Shown one piece after another: positions 44,068 through 52,641 of a stretch of 64,000 bases of DNA. Numbering within the stretch: position 1 is the stretch's first letter; the number at the start of each line of letters is the position of its first letter. The notes beneath the pieces were generated by a model. It was not told the origin of the DNA and made no database searches. It worked only from the letters and a program-made list of their open reading frames with translations. Location of the stretch: positions 5,929 to 69,928 of the forward strand of contig CAZLPU010000018.1 of assembly GCA_964561475.1 (NCBI GenBank), given 5' to 3'. Origin of the DNA: CAYUYV01 sp964561475. Lineage in GTDB: Bacteria > Pseudomonadota > Alphaproteobacteria > JAJFIK01. The position numbers were made by a program, and so were the translations under genes.

Positions 44068-45135
44068 TCAACGCACCGGAGGGGCGTACTGGAGACCGCC
44101 GTCATTCCACGGACGGTTCAGCCCCCGCTCCAGTTTCAGGATGCTGCCCTCGCCCAGATTGGCCTCGAAGATCTCACCGTAATGGCCCACGGCAGCGATG
44201 ATGTCATAGGCCCATTCCGGGCGCAGGCCCAGTTCCACGCCCAGGGCGCCTTCCGCGCCCAGGAACCGGCGCACTTCGGGATTGGTGGCATTGGCCCGCT
44301 TCTCGGCCACGTTGTCGCGGGTGATCCCGTGCTCCTCGGCGATCATCAGGGCAAAGAGGGTCCAGCGCACCACATCTTCCCACGCGGCATCCCCCTCGCG
44401 TACCGCCGGGCCCAGGGGCTCCTTGGAAATGATCTCATCCAGGATGACATGGGCCTCCGGGTCGGGCAGGGTCGTGCGCAGGGAGGCGAGGCCGGAGACA
44501 TCGGTGGTGTAGGCGTCGCACGCCTCAGCCAGATAGTTGGTGCGCACCTCGTCGATGGTGCGGATGACGATGCTCTCGAAGGAAAGCCTCCGGGTCCGGA
44601 AGAAATCCGCCAGATTGAGTTCCGTGGTGGTGCCGGTCTGGACACAGATCCGGGCCCCGTCCAGATCCTTGATGGTGGTCACGCCCAGGGCCTTGGGCAC
44701 GATGAATCCCTGGCCGTCATAATAGTTCACCCCGACGAAGTTGAGCCCTAGGGTGGTGTCCCGGGACAGGCTCCAGGTGGTGTTGCGCGACAGGACATCG
44801 ACTTCCCCGGACTGGATGGCGGTGAACCGCTCCGCGGGGCTCAGGGTCGTGAAAGTCAGCTTGTCCTTGTCGCCGAACACCGCTGCGGCCAGGGCCCGGC
44901 AGAAATCCACATCAAAGCCCCGCCAGTTGCCGTCATTGTCCACCTCCGCAAAGCCGGTGAGGCCGGTGTTGATCCCGCATTTCAGGCTGCCCCGCTCCTT
45001 GATCACCTCAAGAAGATCGGCCCGGGCCGGGAGGGTGGCGGCACACAGGGCCAGGATACCCAGCGCGCAGACGCGGAGGATGGGGCTGGGGGTCGAACGG
45101 CTCAGAAGGCCGCTCCAACGGCTCGAAATCGTCAT
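44068..45135 (-). CDS. aapJ: Periplasmic general L-amino-acid-binding protein AapJ
   Basis: This 355-residue protein has a signal peptide (ILRVCALGILALCAATLPARA). The mature part starts LLEVIKERGSLKCGINTGLTGFAEVDND, the AapJ signature. SBP_bac_3 segments follow: FDVDFCRALAAAVFGDKDKL, VDVLSRNTTWSLSRDTTLGL and YTTDVSGLASLR. It captures a broad range of L-amino acids for AapQMP. ATG at 45135 has GAGGGGAG upstream. First gene of the operon; the promoter lies in the 246-bp divergent region shared with the MFS gene. NtrC-type nitrogen control is plausible but no site was recognised. Confidence 0.94.
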   Translation of the reverse strand: MTISSRWSGLLSRSTPSPILRVCALGILALCAATLPARADLLEVIKERGSLKCGINTGLTGFAEVDNDGNWRGFDVDFCRALAAAVFGDKDKLTFTTLSPAERFTAIQSGEVDVLSRNTTWSLSRDTTLGLNFVGVNYYDGQGFIVPKALGVTTIKDLDGARICVQTGTTTELNLADFFRTRRLSFESIVIRTIDEVRTNYLAEACDAYTTDVSGLASLRTTLPDPEAHVILDEIISKEPLGPAVREGDAAWEDVVRWTLFALMIAEEHGITRDNVAEKRANATNPEVRRFLGAEGALGVELGLRPEWAYDIIAAVGHYGEIFEANLGEGSILKLERGLNRPWNDGGLQYAPPVR

Positions 45136-45381
45136 GGGTCTCTCCCCTCTCAGCCATCCCGGTCGGTTCCGGCCAGCTCCGTGGCGCCAAATCACCACTC
45201 CGACTTTAAGGACCGGTTCGAATTGGTCAAAGGGGCCGGGCGGTTCTCGGGTGCTGACATCCCCCCCCCAACACCCCCACACCGAGCCATTGGGCAACCC
45301 CCACTGGTCAAGCCCCTCGCCTCCCGATAGCAATCTGCGCCATAGTGGACATGGTTACGGGTCAGGGAGGACGAAACCGGC

Positions 45382-46926
45382 ATGGAAAAAACACAGACCA
45401 CGGAGCCGGAGGCGAGGCCTGGGACCGAACCAGTGCCGTTGTCGGGGCCGACCCGGGCCGCCCTGCTTTTCGCCCTGATGACCTTGGGCATCGGTATGTC
45501 CATGATGTTCGCCGTCGTGCCGCCTCTTGGCCGGGAAGCGGGGCTTTCCGAGCTGGAAACCGGGCTGGTGCTGGCGATCTCGGCTCTTTTCTATGCGGTG
45601 ACGACACCCTTCTGGGCGCGGCTGGCGGAGCGTGTGGGCCGCAAGAAGGTGATGGTGTTCTCTCTCATGGCGGCCGGCCTGAGCAATCTGGCCTTTGCCT
45701 GGGTGATCAATGCCGCCCTCCAGGGGCTCATCGCCACGGGCATGATCTTTTTCACCTTCACCGCCGTGCGCCTGAGTTTCGGTCTTCTGACCCCGGGATT
45801 TCACCCGGCTTCCATGGCCATGGTGGCGGAATCCTCCACGGCCAAGGCCCGGGCCGCCGCCCTGGGCGCCCTGGGGGCGGCCATGGGCGTCGGGGCGATC
45901 TTGGGTCCGGCCCTGGCGACGGTGCTCACGCCCCTGGGCGCGGTCGCGCCGATCCGGGGGGCTGGCGCCCTGTCCCTGACCGCTGCCCTGGTGGTCATTG
46001 TTCTGGTCCGCGAACAGCGGCCCGTGGCGAGCGAAGACGTGGCCCGTCCGGCCCTGCCCCTGTTCCACCCCTCCATCGCGCCTCTGATGGTGCTGCTGGC
46101 GGTCTATTTCGTCGGGCTTGCGGGCTTTCAGCAGACCTTCGCCTTCATGCTCCAGGACACCCTCGCCCTGGACACCATCAAAGCCGCCCAGCTTGCAGGG
46201 ATAGGGTTCATGGTGATTTCCGTGGCGTCCCTGGCCACCCAGTTCGGGTATGTCAGCGTGCGCAAGCCCCCACCCCGCACCATGCTGCGCTGGGGTCTGG
46301 GTCTCGTGGCGGCGGGCTATCTGGGCGCCGCTTTCGCGCCTGAGTTCTGGATCCTGTGTGTCTGTCTCTTTCTCATGGGCACGGGCGGTGCCCTCGCGGT
46401 CCCCGGCGCCAACGCCATGGGATCCATCAGGGCACCGGACGGCTATCAAGGTGCGGCGGTGGGCCTTATGGCCAGCGCGCCGCCCACGGGGTTCGTCGCA
46501 GGCCCGGTCCTGGGCGCCTGGCTCTATCAGATCGACCCTCACCTGCCCTTGCTGAGCGCCGGCGGCGCGGTCGCCCTTCTGGCGGTGGCCAGCCTGAAAC
46601 TCAAATCCACCATGCCCGGGGGCGACCCTTTGGACGGGGGACCGATCCAGCGGGTCTCGAATCACGGGCGATCCTGGAGCGGGCGCATATCCCGTCCCTT
46701 TGCCGGTGGCGGACGGCCCGGCGAAGCGTGGGACCTGGGCGGACTACAGGCAGCGAAGAGCTTTGACGGCAAACATTTTGATGGCAAACGGGGAGACCAG
46801 GGATGGGATCGGACGAGGAGCACGGGAGAGGCGCAGACAACACCATCCGCCAAGACCGGGACGGAGCCCCAACCGGTGACCAGCCCCAGCCCGCGACCCG
46901 ATCCAAAGCCCAAGCTACCCGTCTAG
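45382..46926 (+). CDS. MFS transporter with long C-terminal tail
   Basis: This 514-residue major-facilitator protein has twelve hydrophobic segments in residues 25-405. It carries the family loop FWARLAERVGRKKVMVFS (motif A) after the second helix and LTPGFHPASMAMVAESS in the N-terminal half. After the last helix (LLSAGGAVALLAVASLKL) a hydrophilic tail of about 110 residues continues, its last 41 codons lying inside the start of metC in another frame. AGGGAGG precedes ATG 45382. Substrate unknown; drug or metabolite efflux is likely. The tail has no homology I can see. Confidence 0.85.
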   Translation: MEKTQTTEPEARPGTEPVPLSGPTRAALLFALMTLGIGMSMMFAVVPPLGREAGLSELETGLVLAISALFYAVTTPFWARLAERVGRKKVMVFSLMAAGLSNLAFAWVINAALQGLIATGMIFFTFTAVRLSFGLLTPGFHPASMAMVAESSTAKARAAALGALGAAMGVGAILGPALATVLTPLGAVAPIRGAGALSLTAALVVIVLVREQRPVASEDVARPALPLFHPSIAPLMVLLAVYFVGLAGFQQTFAFMLQDTLALDTIKAAQLAGIGFMVISVASLATQFGYVSVRKPPPRTMLRWGLGLVAAGYLGAAFAPEFWILCVCLFLMGTGGALAVPGANAMGSIRAPDGYQGAAVGLMASAPPTGFVAGPVLGAWLYQIDPHLPLLSAGGAVALLAVASLKLKSTMPGGDPLDGGPIQRVSNHGRSWSGRISRPFAGGGRPGEAWDLGGLQAAKSFDGKHFDGKRGDQGWDRTRSTGEAQTTPSAKTGTEPQPVTSPSPRPDPKPKLPV

Positions 46927-48065
46927 CGGTCAGCGGCCGGGATCCCGAGGCCCATGGGGGCACGGTGAACCCGCCGGTCTCCCGGGGATCCACCATTCTT
47001 TTCGAGACGGTGGAGGATTTGCGCAATCCGCCCCGGCCCGGTTACGGCCGACGGGGCACCCAGGGCACCTTCGCCCTTGAGGACGCGGTGCTGGATCTGG
47101 AAGAGGCGCCGGACGGCAGCGCATGCCGCCTCGTGCCCTCGGGACTGGCGGCGGTGACCCTGGCGATCCTGACGGCCACGGGTGCGGGCAGGCATCTGCT
47201 GGTGTCGGACTCCGCTTATGATCCCACACGGATTTTCTGTGACGGGACCCTGAAACGGTTCGGGGTGGAGACCACCTATTACGATCCCCGGATCGGCGCG
47301 GGCATTGCCGGCCTGATTCGGGAGAACACCCAGGCCATCGTGCTGGAATCCCCCGGCAGCCGCACCTTCGAGGTCATGGACGTGCCCGCCGTGGTGGCCG
47401 CGGCCCAGGCCCGGGGCGTGACCACCATGATGGACAACACCTGGGCCTCCCCCGTCTATTTCAAGCCCCTGAGCCACGGCGTGGACCTGTCGATCCAGGC
47501 CGCCACCAAATTCCTGGGCGGTCATTCCGACGTTCTGTTGGGGACCGTTGTGGCCGCACCGTCCAAGGCCGGGCTTCTGGTCAAGACCCATCGCCAGCTC
47601 GGCCTGTGCGTCAGTCCGGATGACGCTTATCTCGTGTTGCGGGGCATGCGGACCTTGGATGTGCGGATGAACCGGCACTGGGCCTCCGGTCTGGCGCTCG
47701 CCCAGTGGCTCCTGGAGCGTCCGGAGGTTTCCCGGGTCCTCTACCCGCCCCTGCCCCATGACCCGGGTCATGCTCTTTGGTCGAGGGATTTTCTGGGTGC
47801 ATCTGGCCTGTTCGGGGTGGTCCTGAAGGGCGGCAGCGAGGCCCAGATGGATGCCTTCTACAATGCCCTCGACCTTTTCGGCCTGGGCTTTTCCTTCGGC
47901 GGCTTCGAAAGCCTCCTGGTGCCGACAAAACTCACCTGGGAACGCAGCGCCACGGAATGGGCGCCGGAAGGCCCGGTATTCCGGGTGCACACAGGTCTTG
48001 AGGATGTCGCCGATCTGGCCCAGGATCTGGCCGGGGCATTCGAGGCCTACCACCGGGCCGCATGA
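46803..48065 (+). CDS. metC: Cystathionine beta-lyase (Cys/Met metabolism PLP enzyme)
   Basis: This 420-residue fold-type I PLP enzyme of the Cys/Met family has its internal-aldimine lysine in SIQAATKFLGGHSDVLLG (about K236). Upstream are GTVNPPVSRGSTILFET, the RRGTQGTFALEDA segment and MMDNTWASPVYFKPL. These match alphaproteobacterial MetC, which converts cystathionine to homocysteine. The first 45 residues are polar and precede the conserved region; a start nearer 46930 would avoid most of the 124-bp overlap with the MFS gene. The gene is followed by a 16-bp tandem repeat and the biotinyl-domain gene. Confidence 0.9.
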   Translation: MGSDEEHGRGADNTIRQDRDGAPTGDQPQPATRSKAQATRLAVSGRDPEAHGGTVNPPVSRGSTILFETVEDLRNPPRPGYGRRGTQGTFALEDAVLDLEEAPDGSACRLVPSGLAAVTLAILTATGAGRHLLVSDSAYDPTRIFCDGTLKRFGVETTYYDPRIGAGIAGLIRENTQAIVLESPGSRTFEVMDVPAVVAAAQARGVTTMMDNTWASPVYFKPLSHGVDLSIQAATKFLGGHSDVLLGTVVAAPSKAGLLVKTHRQLGLCVSPDDAYLVLRGMRTLDVRMNRHWASGLALAQWLLERPEVSRVLYPPLPHDPGHALWSRDFLGASGLFGVVLKGGSEAQMDAFYNALDLFGLGFSFGGFESLLVPTKLTWERSATEWAPEGPVFRVHTGLEDVADLAQDLAGAFEAYHRAA

Positions 48066-48086
48066 CCACACCTGGAAATCCTCAAA

Positions 48087-48134
48087 CGGGCGACCCCACA
48101 GGCGGGCGACCCCACAGGCGGGCGACCCCACAGG
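48087..48134. repeat. 16-bp tandem repeat, three exact copies
   Basis: CGGGCGACCCCACAGG repeats three times in tandem (48087-48102, 48103-48118, 48119-48134), followed by the first bases of a fourth copy. It lies between metC and the biotinyl-domain gene, about 30 bp before that start codon. Confidence 0.9.
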
Positions 48135-48162
48135 CGGGCAAATCCTCTCGGGAGCAAAGACG

Positions 48163-48390
48163 ATGGTAACACGGATGAATGTGGTCAGCGACGTGGCGGG
48201 CAAGGTCTGGAAAATCGAGGCTCCCGTCGGCACAGCCGTATCCGAGGGGGACGTGATCCTCATTCTCGAGAGCATGAAAATGGAAATCCCCGTGGAGGCG
48301 CCCGCCTCCGGGACGGTCGCGGACATTCTGGTGGCGGAAGAGGACGCGGTAGCCGAAGGCCAGACCGTCGCAATTCTGGAAAAGGGCTGA
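48163..48390 (+). CDS. Biotin/lipoyl attachment domain protein (BCCP-like)
   Basis: This 75-residue stand-alone carrier domain has the biotinylation motif LESMKMEIPVEAP with the acceptor Lys between two Met, and the flanking hammerhead segments VGTAVSEGDVILIL and ASGTVADILVAEEDAVAEGQ. It would carry CO2 as carboxybiotin for a biotin-dependent carboxylase or decarboxylase, but no carboxylase subunit lies in the window. The partner must be elsewhere. Start ATG at 48163; an alternative is the in-frame ATG at 48175. Confidence 0.88.
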   Translation: MVTRMNVVSDVAGKVWKIEAPVGTAVSEGDVILILESMKMEIPVEAPASGTVADILVAEEDAVAEGQTVAILEKG

Positions 48391-48442
48391 GCCTCTCAAG
48401 GCCCATGCGACCCGATTTTGACAGGAAGACAGGGTAAAGACG

Positions 48443-51400
48443 ATGCAGCAGTCCTGGCCCGTGAGACTGGACCTTGCCGACTCCTTCCGCTTCGTCCACG
48501 AACCCCTTGGCCTGCCCCTTCAGGACGGCGCTCCGCCCACGGAAGGGGATCGGCGCACCAAGGCCGCGGTCCGTGCCCGGAAGCGGGCCATCGATCAGCT
48601 CACCTCCCGCATTCTCCTCTCCCAGGGCGGTGCCTATCTGCTGGCGGGATACCGGGGCGTCGGCAAGACCACCCTGGCCAATCTGATGATTGCCGAGCTG
48701 AGGAGTAGGCTCAAACAGGCCGACGAAAAGGCCGGAGGGGGTACCAGCACCCGCCTGATCCACATCCCCTTGACCCTGGCCCGGCCGGTGGCGCCGGAAA
48801 AACTCATGTGCCGGCTGATCATCGCCCTCAAGGATGAGTTGGACCGCCAGGGGCTCACCCGGCTGTTGCCCAAGGCGCTTCAGGCGGACCTGCTCCTGGC
48901 GGCCAGGCGCACGGTCATGTCCCTCAAGATCGAAAATCAGCAGACCTCGGAAGTCAGCAAGGCGGTGGGGGCCTCCCTCAATTCCTTCGTCACGTCCAAT
49001 CTGAGTTCAAAGGATGCCCGCAGCGTCACGGAAGACGTGACCTATCTGGCCTATGACGATTCCGCAGCGGAACAGGACCTGATCCGGATTTCCCGGGCCC
49101 TGACCCGTCCAGACACTTTCACCTCTCAGATGCCCTGGTGGGCGGTCTGGCGCAAGGCTGCCCCGGCCCTGAAGCTCAAGCTGGTTTTCGTGCTGGATGA
49201 GCTGGACAAGCTCGATGATCAGGACGCAACGGTCAACGATATCATCTGTACCTTGAAGACATTGCTGACCACGTCGGGCATTACCTTCCTGTTCATCGCA
49301 GGCAAGCCCCTCTACGACCGCTACCGCCAGGACGCAGCCCGGGGGGACAGTGTCTATGAGAGTATTTTTTCCATGGTGGCCTATGTGCCAGTCCTGTGGA
49401 CCGGTGTGGATACTCTGTGCCCGCCCCTCATGGCTGAGAAGGTTGACGCTCAGAAGGCGGAGGACCTCAAGGCCGTCGTCTGGCAGGCCTTTACCGGTTA
49501 TCTGACCTACCGGGGCCGGGGCATTCCCCGGCGCATCCTTCAAACCTTCAATCGCCATGTCAGTTTCCATGGGGATGGCCGGGCCATCCTCGAATTCGGC
49601 CCCGAGGACTGGCGGCGTTTTCAGTTCTTCGCCGATCTGGAAGCAGCCGTCGAGGAAGCCCAGGACACCCTGATCGAGCCGTCATTGCTGGAGCGGGACT
49701 TTCACCGGATCGACCAGAGCCGCCTTGGCCTGCGCTATATGGCGGACCTCATTGTGGCCCGGCCCCTGGCCCAATTCAGCCTTGAGGATATTCTGGACCA
49801 GTCCAAGACCCTGAAGGCTCGGGCCGCCACAGGGGAAGGATCGGCGGCCACGATGATCCAGGGGCTGATCGATGTCCTCTGCCGCCATAATCTGCTGGAG
49901 CGGGTCGAGGACAGCGAAGCCACGGTGGCCCTCGATGACGAACGGGTCGCCATAGAGACCTTCCGCATTCCCGAACGCCGCCTGATCGAACTGGGCTGGG
50001 ACCAGACGGAAGCGGACCCGGAAGATGCCGCCGTGCCCGCCGATGAGCGTCTGGGTCTGCCGGAGCGGTTCGTCCTGGGGCGGATCCTCTCCCGGGGCGC
50101 ATTCGCGACGGTCTACGAAGCCCGGGACACGAAGCTTCAGCGCATGGTGGCTGTGAAAGTGTTCCCGTCGGATCTGCCCCGGGAGTCCAGGGATCAGATG
50201 GCCCATGAAATCAAGGTCCTGCCGTCCATCACTCACCCCAATCTGGTGCGCTTCCTGGAAGGGGTCGCCGATGCTCCAACCCCTTACATCATTACGGAGC
50301 TGATCGAAGGGGCCACGCTTTTCGACATTCTCCAGACCGTGGGGCGGATCGAATGGCCGGAAGCGGTTCACATTGTCGACACCCTCCTCTCCACCCTGAC
50401 ATTCCTCCATACGACCGGGATCATCTGGGGCGATGCCAAACCGTCCAACATCATGATCACCCGGGACGGAACGGTCAAACTGCTGGATTTCGGCAATGCC
50501 GCATTCCCGGCCCAGGCGGATGACGAGGCGGAGGACAAGGAACCGGCAAGCCGGATCATCGGTACACCCCGTTACATGGCGCCTGAGCGGATCCGGGGCG
50601 TGAATTTCGATGGGCGGGCGGATCTTTTCTCCGTCGCGGCAATCCTGTTCGAGCTTGTGGAGGGCATACCGGCGTTTCGCCCGGTTTCCGAAGAGGGGAG
50701 CGACCAGGTGGCCCCGGATTCCGTGGAAGGTACATTGAAGGCCATCCTGGAAGGCAAACGGGCGGCGCTGACGGTCTCTGATCTGCCGGCGGCCATCCAC
50801 GACATCATCGAAATTGGCCTGGCACGGCATGCCAAGGACCGCTTTGAGAGCGCGGCGGAGATGCAGAGTTATCTTCCCGGTACGTCCGTGGGCGAGAAAG
50901 AACTCGCGGCCCTGGTGGCCTATGTCCGTGCACCCTCCGGGGCCTCCGCTGGCAGCGATGCCGCAACGGTGGTCGCCGTCTGGGACAAGGATGAGGATCC
51001 CTTTGCCGAAATGCACGAGGCCGAACTGGACGACGCCGATATGGACGATGGGGAGACCGAGGACGAGATGCGGGATGAGAGTGATGCGCAGGGGACCATT
51101 GCATTGCCCGGTGCCGCACCTGCTCCCACGGCGCCGCCCGGCGCGCCCGCAAGTCCTGACACCGCGACACGGGTTGTCATTACCCGTCATATCGTCGACG
51201 AAGAATGGAGTGAGACGGCTGAGAGAGAGGATGACGCGTCTGAGGATCTTTTGAAAGAGTTTCCAGGCAAGTGGTTTCGCGTGTCACCCAAGCTGGAGAA
51301 GGCATCCAGCCCCCGGGCGATCCCGGTATCCATCAGTGTGGAGAGCGGCAAGACCTGGGAGCAGTATCTGATTTTCATCGGCACGGATCCGGTGACCCTG

Positions 51401-51775
51401 GGACGGGACAAGGCCAATGATATCGTTCTGTCCGATACAATGGTCTCCCGCTACCATGCCCAATTGCGCCTTGACGCCGACTGGATGAAAAAGCACCCGG
51501 AGGATACGGCACACCCGCCGCTGATCCTGGATGTTCTGACGGCCGTGAATGGCATCCAGGTGGATGACGCCATGGTGTTCAAGAATACGACCTTGACCGA
51601 GGGATCCGAGATCGTCGTCGGAGACATTCGCCTGAAAATACAATTCCCCGAAATCAACTACCGCTCCGACGGGGACTCCAAGGTCCCGGCCCCGCCATCC
51701 GTACCCAAATCGTCGAGCAAGCGGATCGTAAAGGTGAAACATGAGGTGACCCGGGACACGAAGGTCACGGAATAA
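48443..51775 (+). CDS. P-loop ATPase / protein kinase / FHA triple-domain fusion
   Basis: Three modules are seen in 1110 residues. First, residues about 50-500 form an AAA/STAND-like ATPase with Walker A AGYRGVGKTTLA (K75) and Walker B KLVFVLDELDKLDD. Second, residues about 541-810 form a Ser/Thr-type kinase: glycine loop LGRILSRGAFATVYEA, VAVKVF (K572), catalytic loop IIWGDAKPSNIM (D664), LLDFGNAA (D682) and GTPRYMAPERIRG. HRD is replaced by WGD, so it is a non-RD kinase. Third, after an acidic Pro-rich linker, residues about 983-1070 form an FHA domain (LGRDKANDIVLSD, SRYHAQL). No membrane helix. It meets a TIR gene tail to tail. Function unknown; a sensing-signalling NTPase is inferred. 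Confidence 0.85.
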   Translation: MQQSWPVRLDLADSFRFVHEPLGLPLQDGAPPTEGDRRTKAAVRARKRAIDQLTSRILLSQGGAYLLAGYRGVGKTTLANLMIAELRSRLKQADEKAGGGTSTRLIHIPLTLARPVAPEKLMCRLIIALKDELDRQGLTRLLPKALQADLLLAARRTVMSLKIENQQTSEVSKAVGASLNSFVTSNLSSKDARSVTEDVTYLAYDDSAAEQDLIRISRALTRPDTFTSQMPWWAVWRKAAPALKLKLVFVLDELDKLDDQDATVNDIICTLKTLLTTSGITFLFIAGKPLYDRYRQDAARGDSVYESIFSMVAYVPVLWTGVDTLCPPLMAEKVDAQKAEDLKAVVWQAFTGYLTYRGRGIPRRILQTFNRHVSFHGDGRAILEFGPEDWRRFQFFADLEAAVEEAQDTLIEPSLLERDFHRIDQSRLGLRYMADLIVARPLAQFSLEDILDQSKTLKARAATGEGSAATMIQGLIDVLCRHNLLERVEDSEATVALDDERVAIETFRIPERRLIELGWDQTEADPEDAAVPADERLGLPERFVLGRILSRGAFATVYEARDTKLQRMVAVKVFPSDLPRESRDQMAHEIKVLPSITHPNLVRFLEGVADAPTPYIITELIEGATLFDILQTVGRIEWPEAVHIVDTLLSTLTFLHTTGIIWGDAKPSNIMITRDGTVKLLDFGNAAFPAQADDEAEDKEPASRIIGTPRYMAPERIRGVNFDGRADLFSVAAILFELVEGIPAFRPVSEEGSDQVAPDSVEGTLKAILEGKRAALTVSDLPAAIHDIIEIGLARHAKDRFESAAEMQSYLPGTSVGEKELAALVAYVRAPSGASAGSDAATVVAVWDKDEDPFAEMHEAELDDADMDDGETEDEMRDESDAQGTIALPGAAPAPTAPPGAPASPDTATRVVITRHIVDEEWSETAEREDDASEDLLKEFPGKWFRVSPKLEKASSPRAIPVSISVESGKTWEQYLIFIGTDPVTLGRDKANDIVLSDTMVSRYHAQLRLDADWMKKHPEDTAHPPLILDVLTAVNGIQVDDAMVFKNTTLTEGSEIVVGDIRLKIQFPEINYRSDGDSKVPAPPSVPKSSSKRIVKVKHEVTRDTKVTE

Positions 51776-52581
51776 TACTGCCCGGCTATCTGGACCGTTT
51801 CCTGCCCTGGCGGGGCGTAAAAGAACAGGACCTTCGGCAGGCTCACGCCATCCCCACTCCTCAGGATCACGCGGGCCCGGTCGTCCCCGTAGGTCCGGTC
51901 CAGTTCAATGCTCAGGGTACCCTCGAACAAAGGGACAATGGCTGGTCCGCATCCCCCTTCCTCCCGGGACAGACTGATTTGTGCCACCGGCGCAGAGCCC
52001 GACCCCTTGTCGGAACCGGTGCCCAGAAGCCCCAGGGTCAAAAACACCGCACCGGCGGTGATGGCTGTCACCGCAAGCCCCCTCAAAGCCCAGTTGCGCC
52101 ATGGTCTGTACCACCGCCGCCAGATCCGGACCGGATGGGAGCGACCGGCATGGGGTGGCGCCCGGTTCTGCTGTGTGTCCGCACCCGGAGGTTTATCCAG
52201 AAGCCGCTCCACCCGTGCGATCAGGCGGCGCCAGACCGGATCGCTCCTGTCCCCATGCCAGGAACGCAGATCCAGAATGTCCTGAACCCGCAGGCGCAGA
52301 GGCGGCTTGACATCATCAAGGCGGGCGGAAATCAGCGTGCCGACATCCAGAGCATAATCCGCCTCGGCAATCACCCACTCGCTCCGGACCGACCGGCTGG
52401 TCCACAGAACGAGAATGGCCTTGGCCCTTGCCAGCTCCCGGTCGATTTCAAGGTAGAATGACTGGTCCGCCCGGCTCTCGAGATCATACCAGACCGAAAA
52501 GCCTTCCGCTTCGAGAGCATCGATGATGATCCGGGCCCGTTCCAGGTCTTCCCGTTTGTAGCTGACAAACACATCCGCCAT
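51658..52581 (-). CDS. TIR domain protein with transmembrane helix
   Basis: This 307-residue protein begins MADVFVSYKREDLERARIII, a bacterial TIR domain. FSVWYDLESRADQSFYLEID and ILVLWTSRSVRSEWVIAEAD follow. Glu73 in WVIAEAD matches the catalytic Glu of NAD-cleaving TIR domains. After a basic linker there is one membrane helix (about residues 165-186) and a soluble C-terminal domain of about 120 residues that I do not recognise. The TIR side is cytoplasmic if the Arg/Trp-rich stretch obeys the positive-inside rule. Its 3' end overlaps the kinase-fusion gene by 118 bp on the opposite strand. Immune or signalling NADase activity is inferred. Confidence 0.87.
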   Translation of the reverse strand: MADVFVSYKREDLERARIIIDALEAEGFSVWYDLESRADQSFYLEIDRELARAKAILVLWTSRSVRSEWVIAEADYALDVGTLISARLDDVKPPLRLRVQDILDLRSWHGDRSDPVWRRLIARVERLLDKPPGADTQQNRAPPHAGRSHPVRIWRRWYRPWRNWALRGLAVTAITAGAVFLTLGLLGTGSDKGSGSAPVAQISLSREEGGCGPAIVPLFEGTLSIELDRTYGDDRARVILRSGDGVSLPKVLFFYAPPGQETVQIAGQYYSVTFVSRVTSCFTFTIRLLDDLGTDGGAGTLESPSER

Positions 52582-52641
52582 GGCATGCCCCCTCCCCCGG
52601 CACTCCCGCTCCATGGATCACTTTTAGCACGAAAGACGCCT

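Noticed and set aside
45200..45240. GGTTCGAATTGG resembling a tRNA T-arm
   Set aside because: No matching acceptor, D-arm or anticodon arm surrounds it.
48087..48134. Possible CRISPR array
   Set aside because: The repeats are directly adjacent with no spacers and number only three; no cas genes are near.
48163..52581. Biotinyl carrier as third component of the kinase-TIR pair
   Set aside because: It is upstream with its own leader and tandem repeat, its family acts in carboxylases, and nothing in the sequence ties it to the pair.
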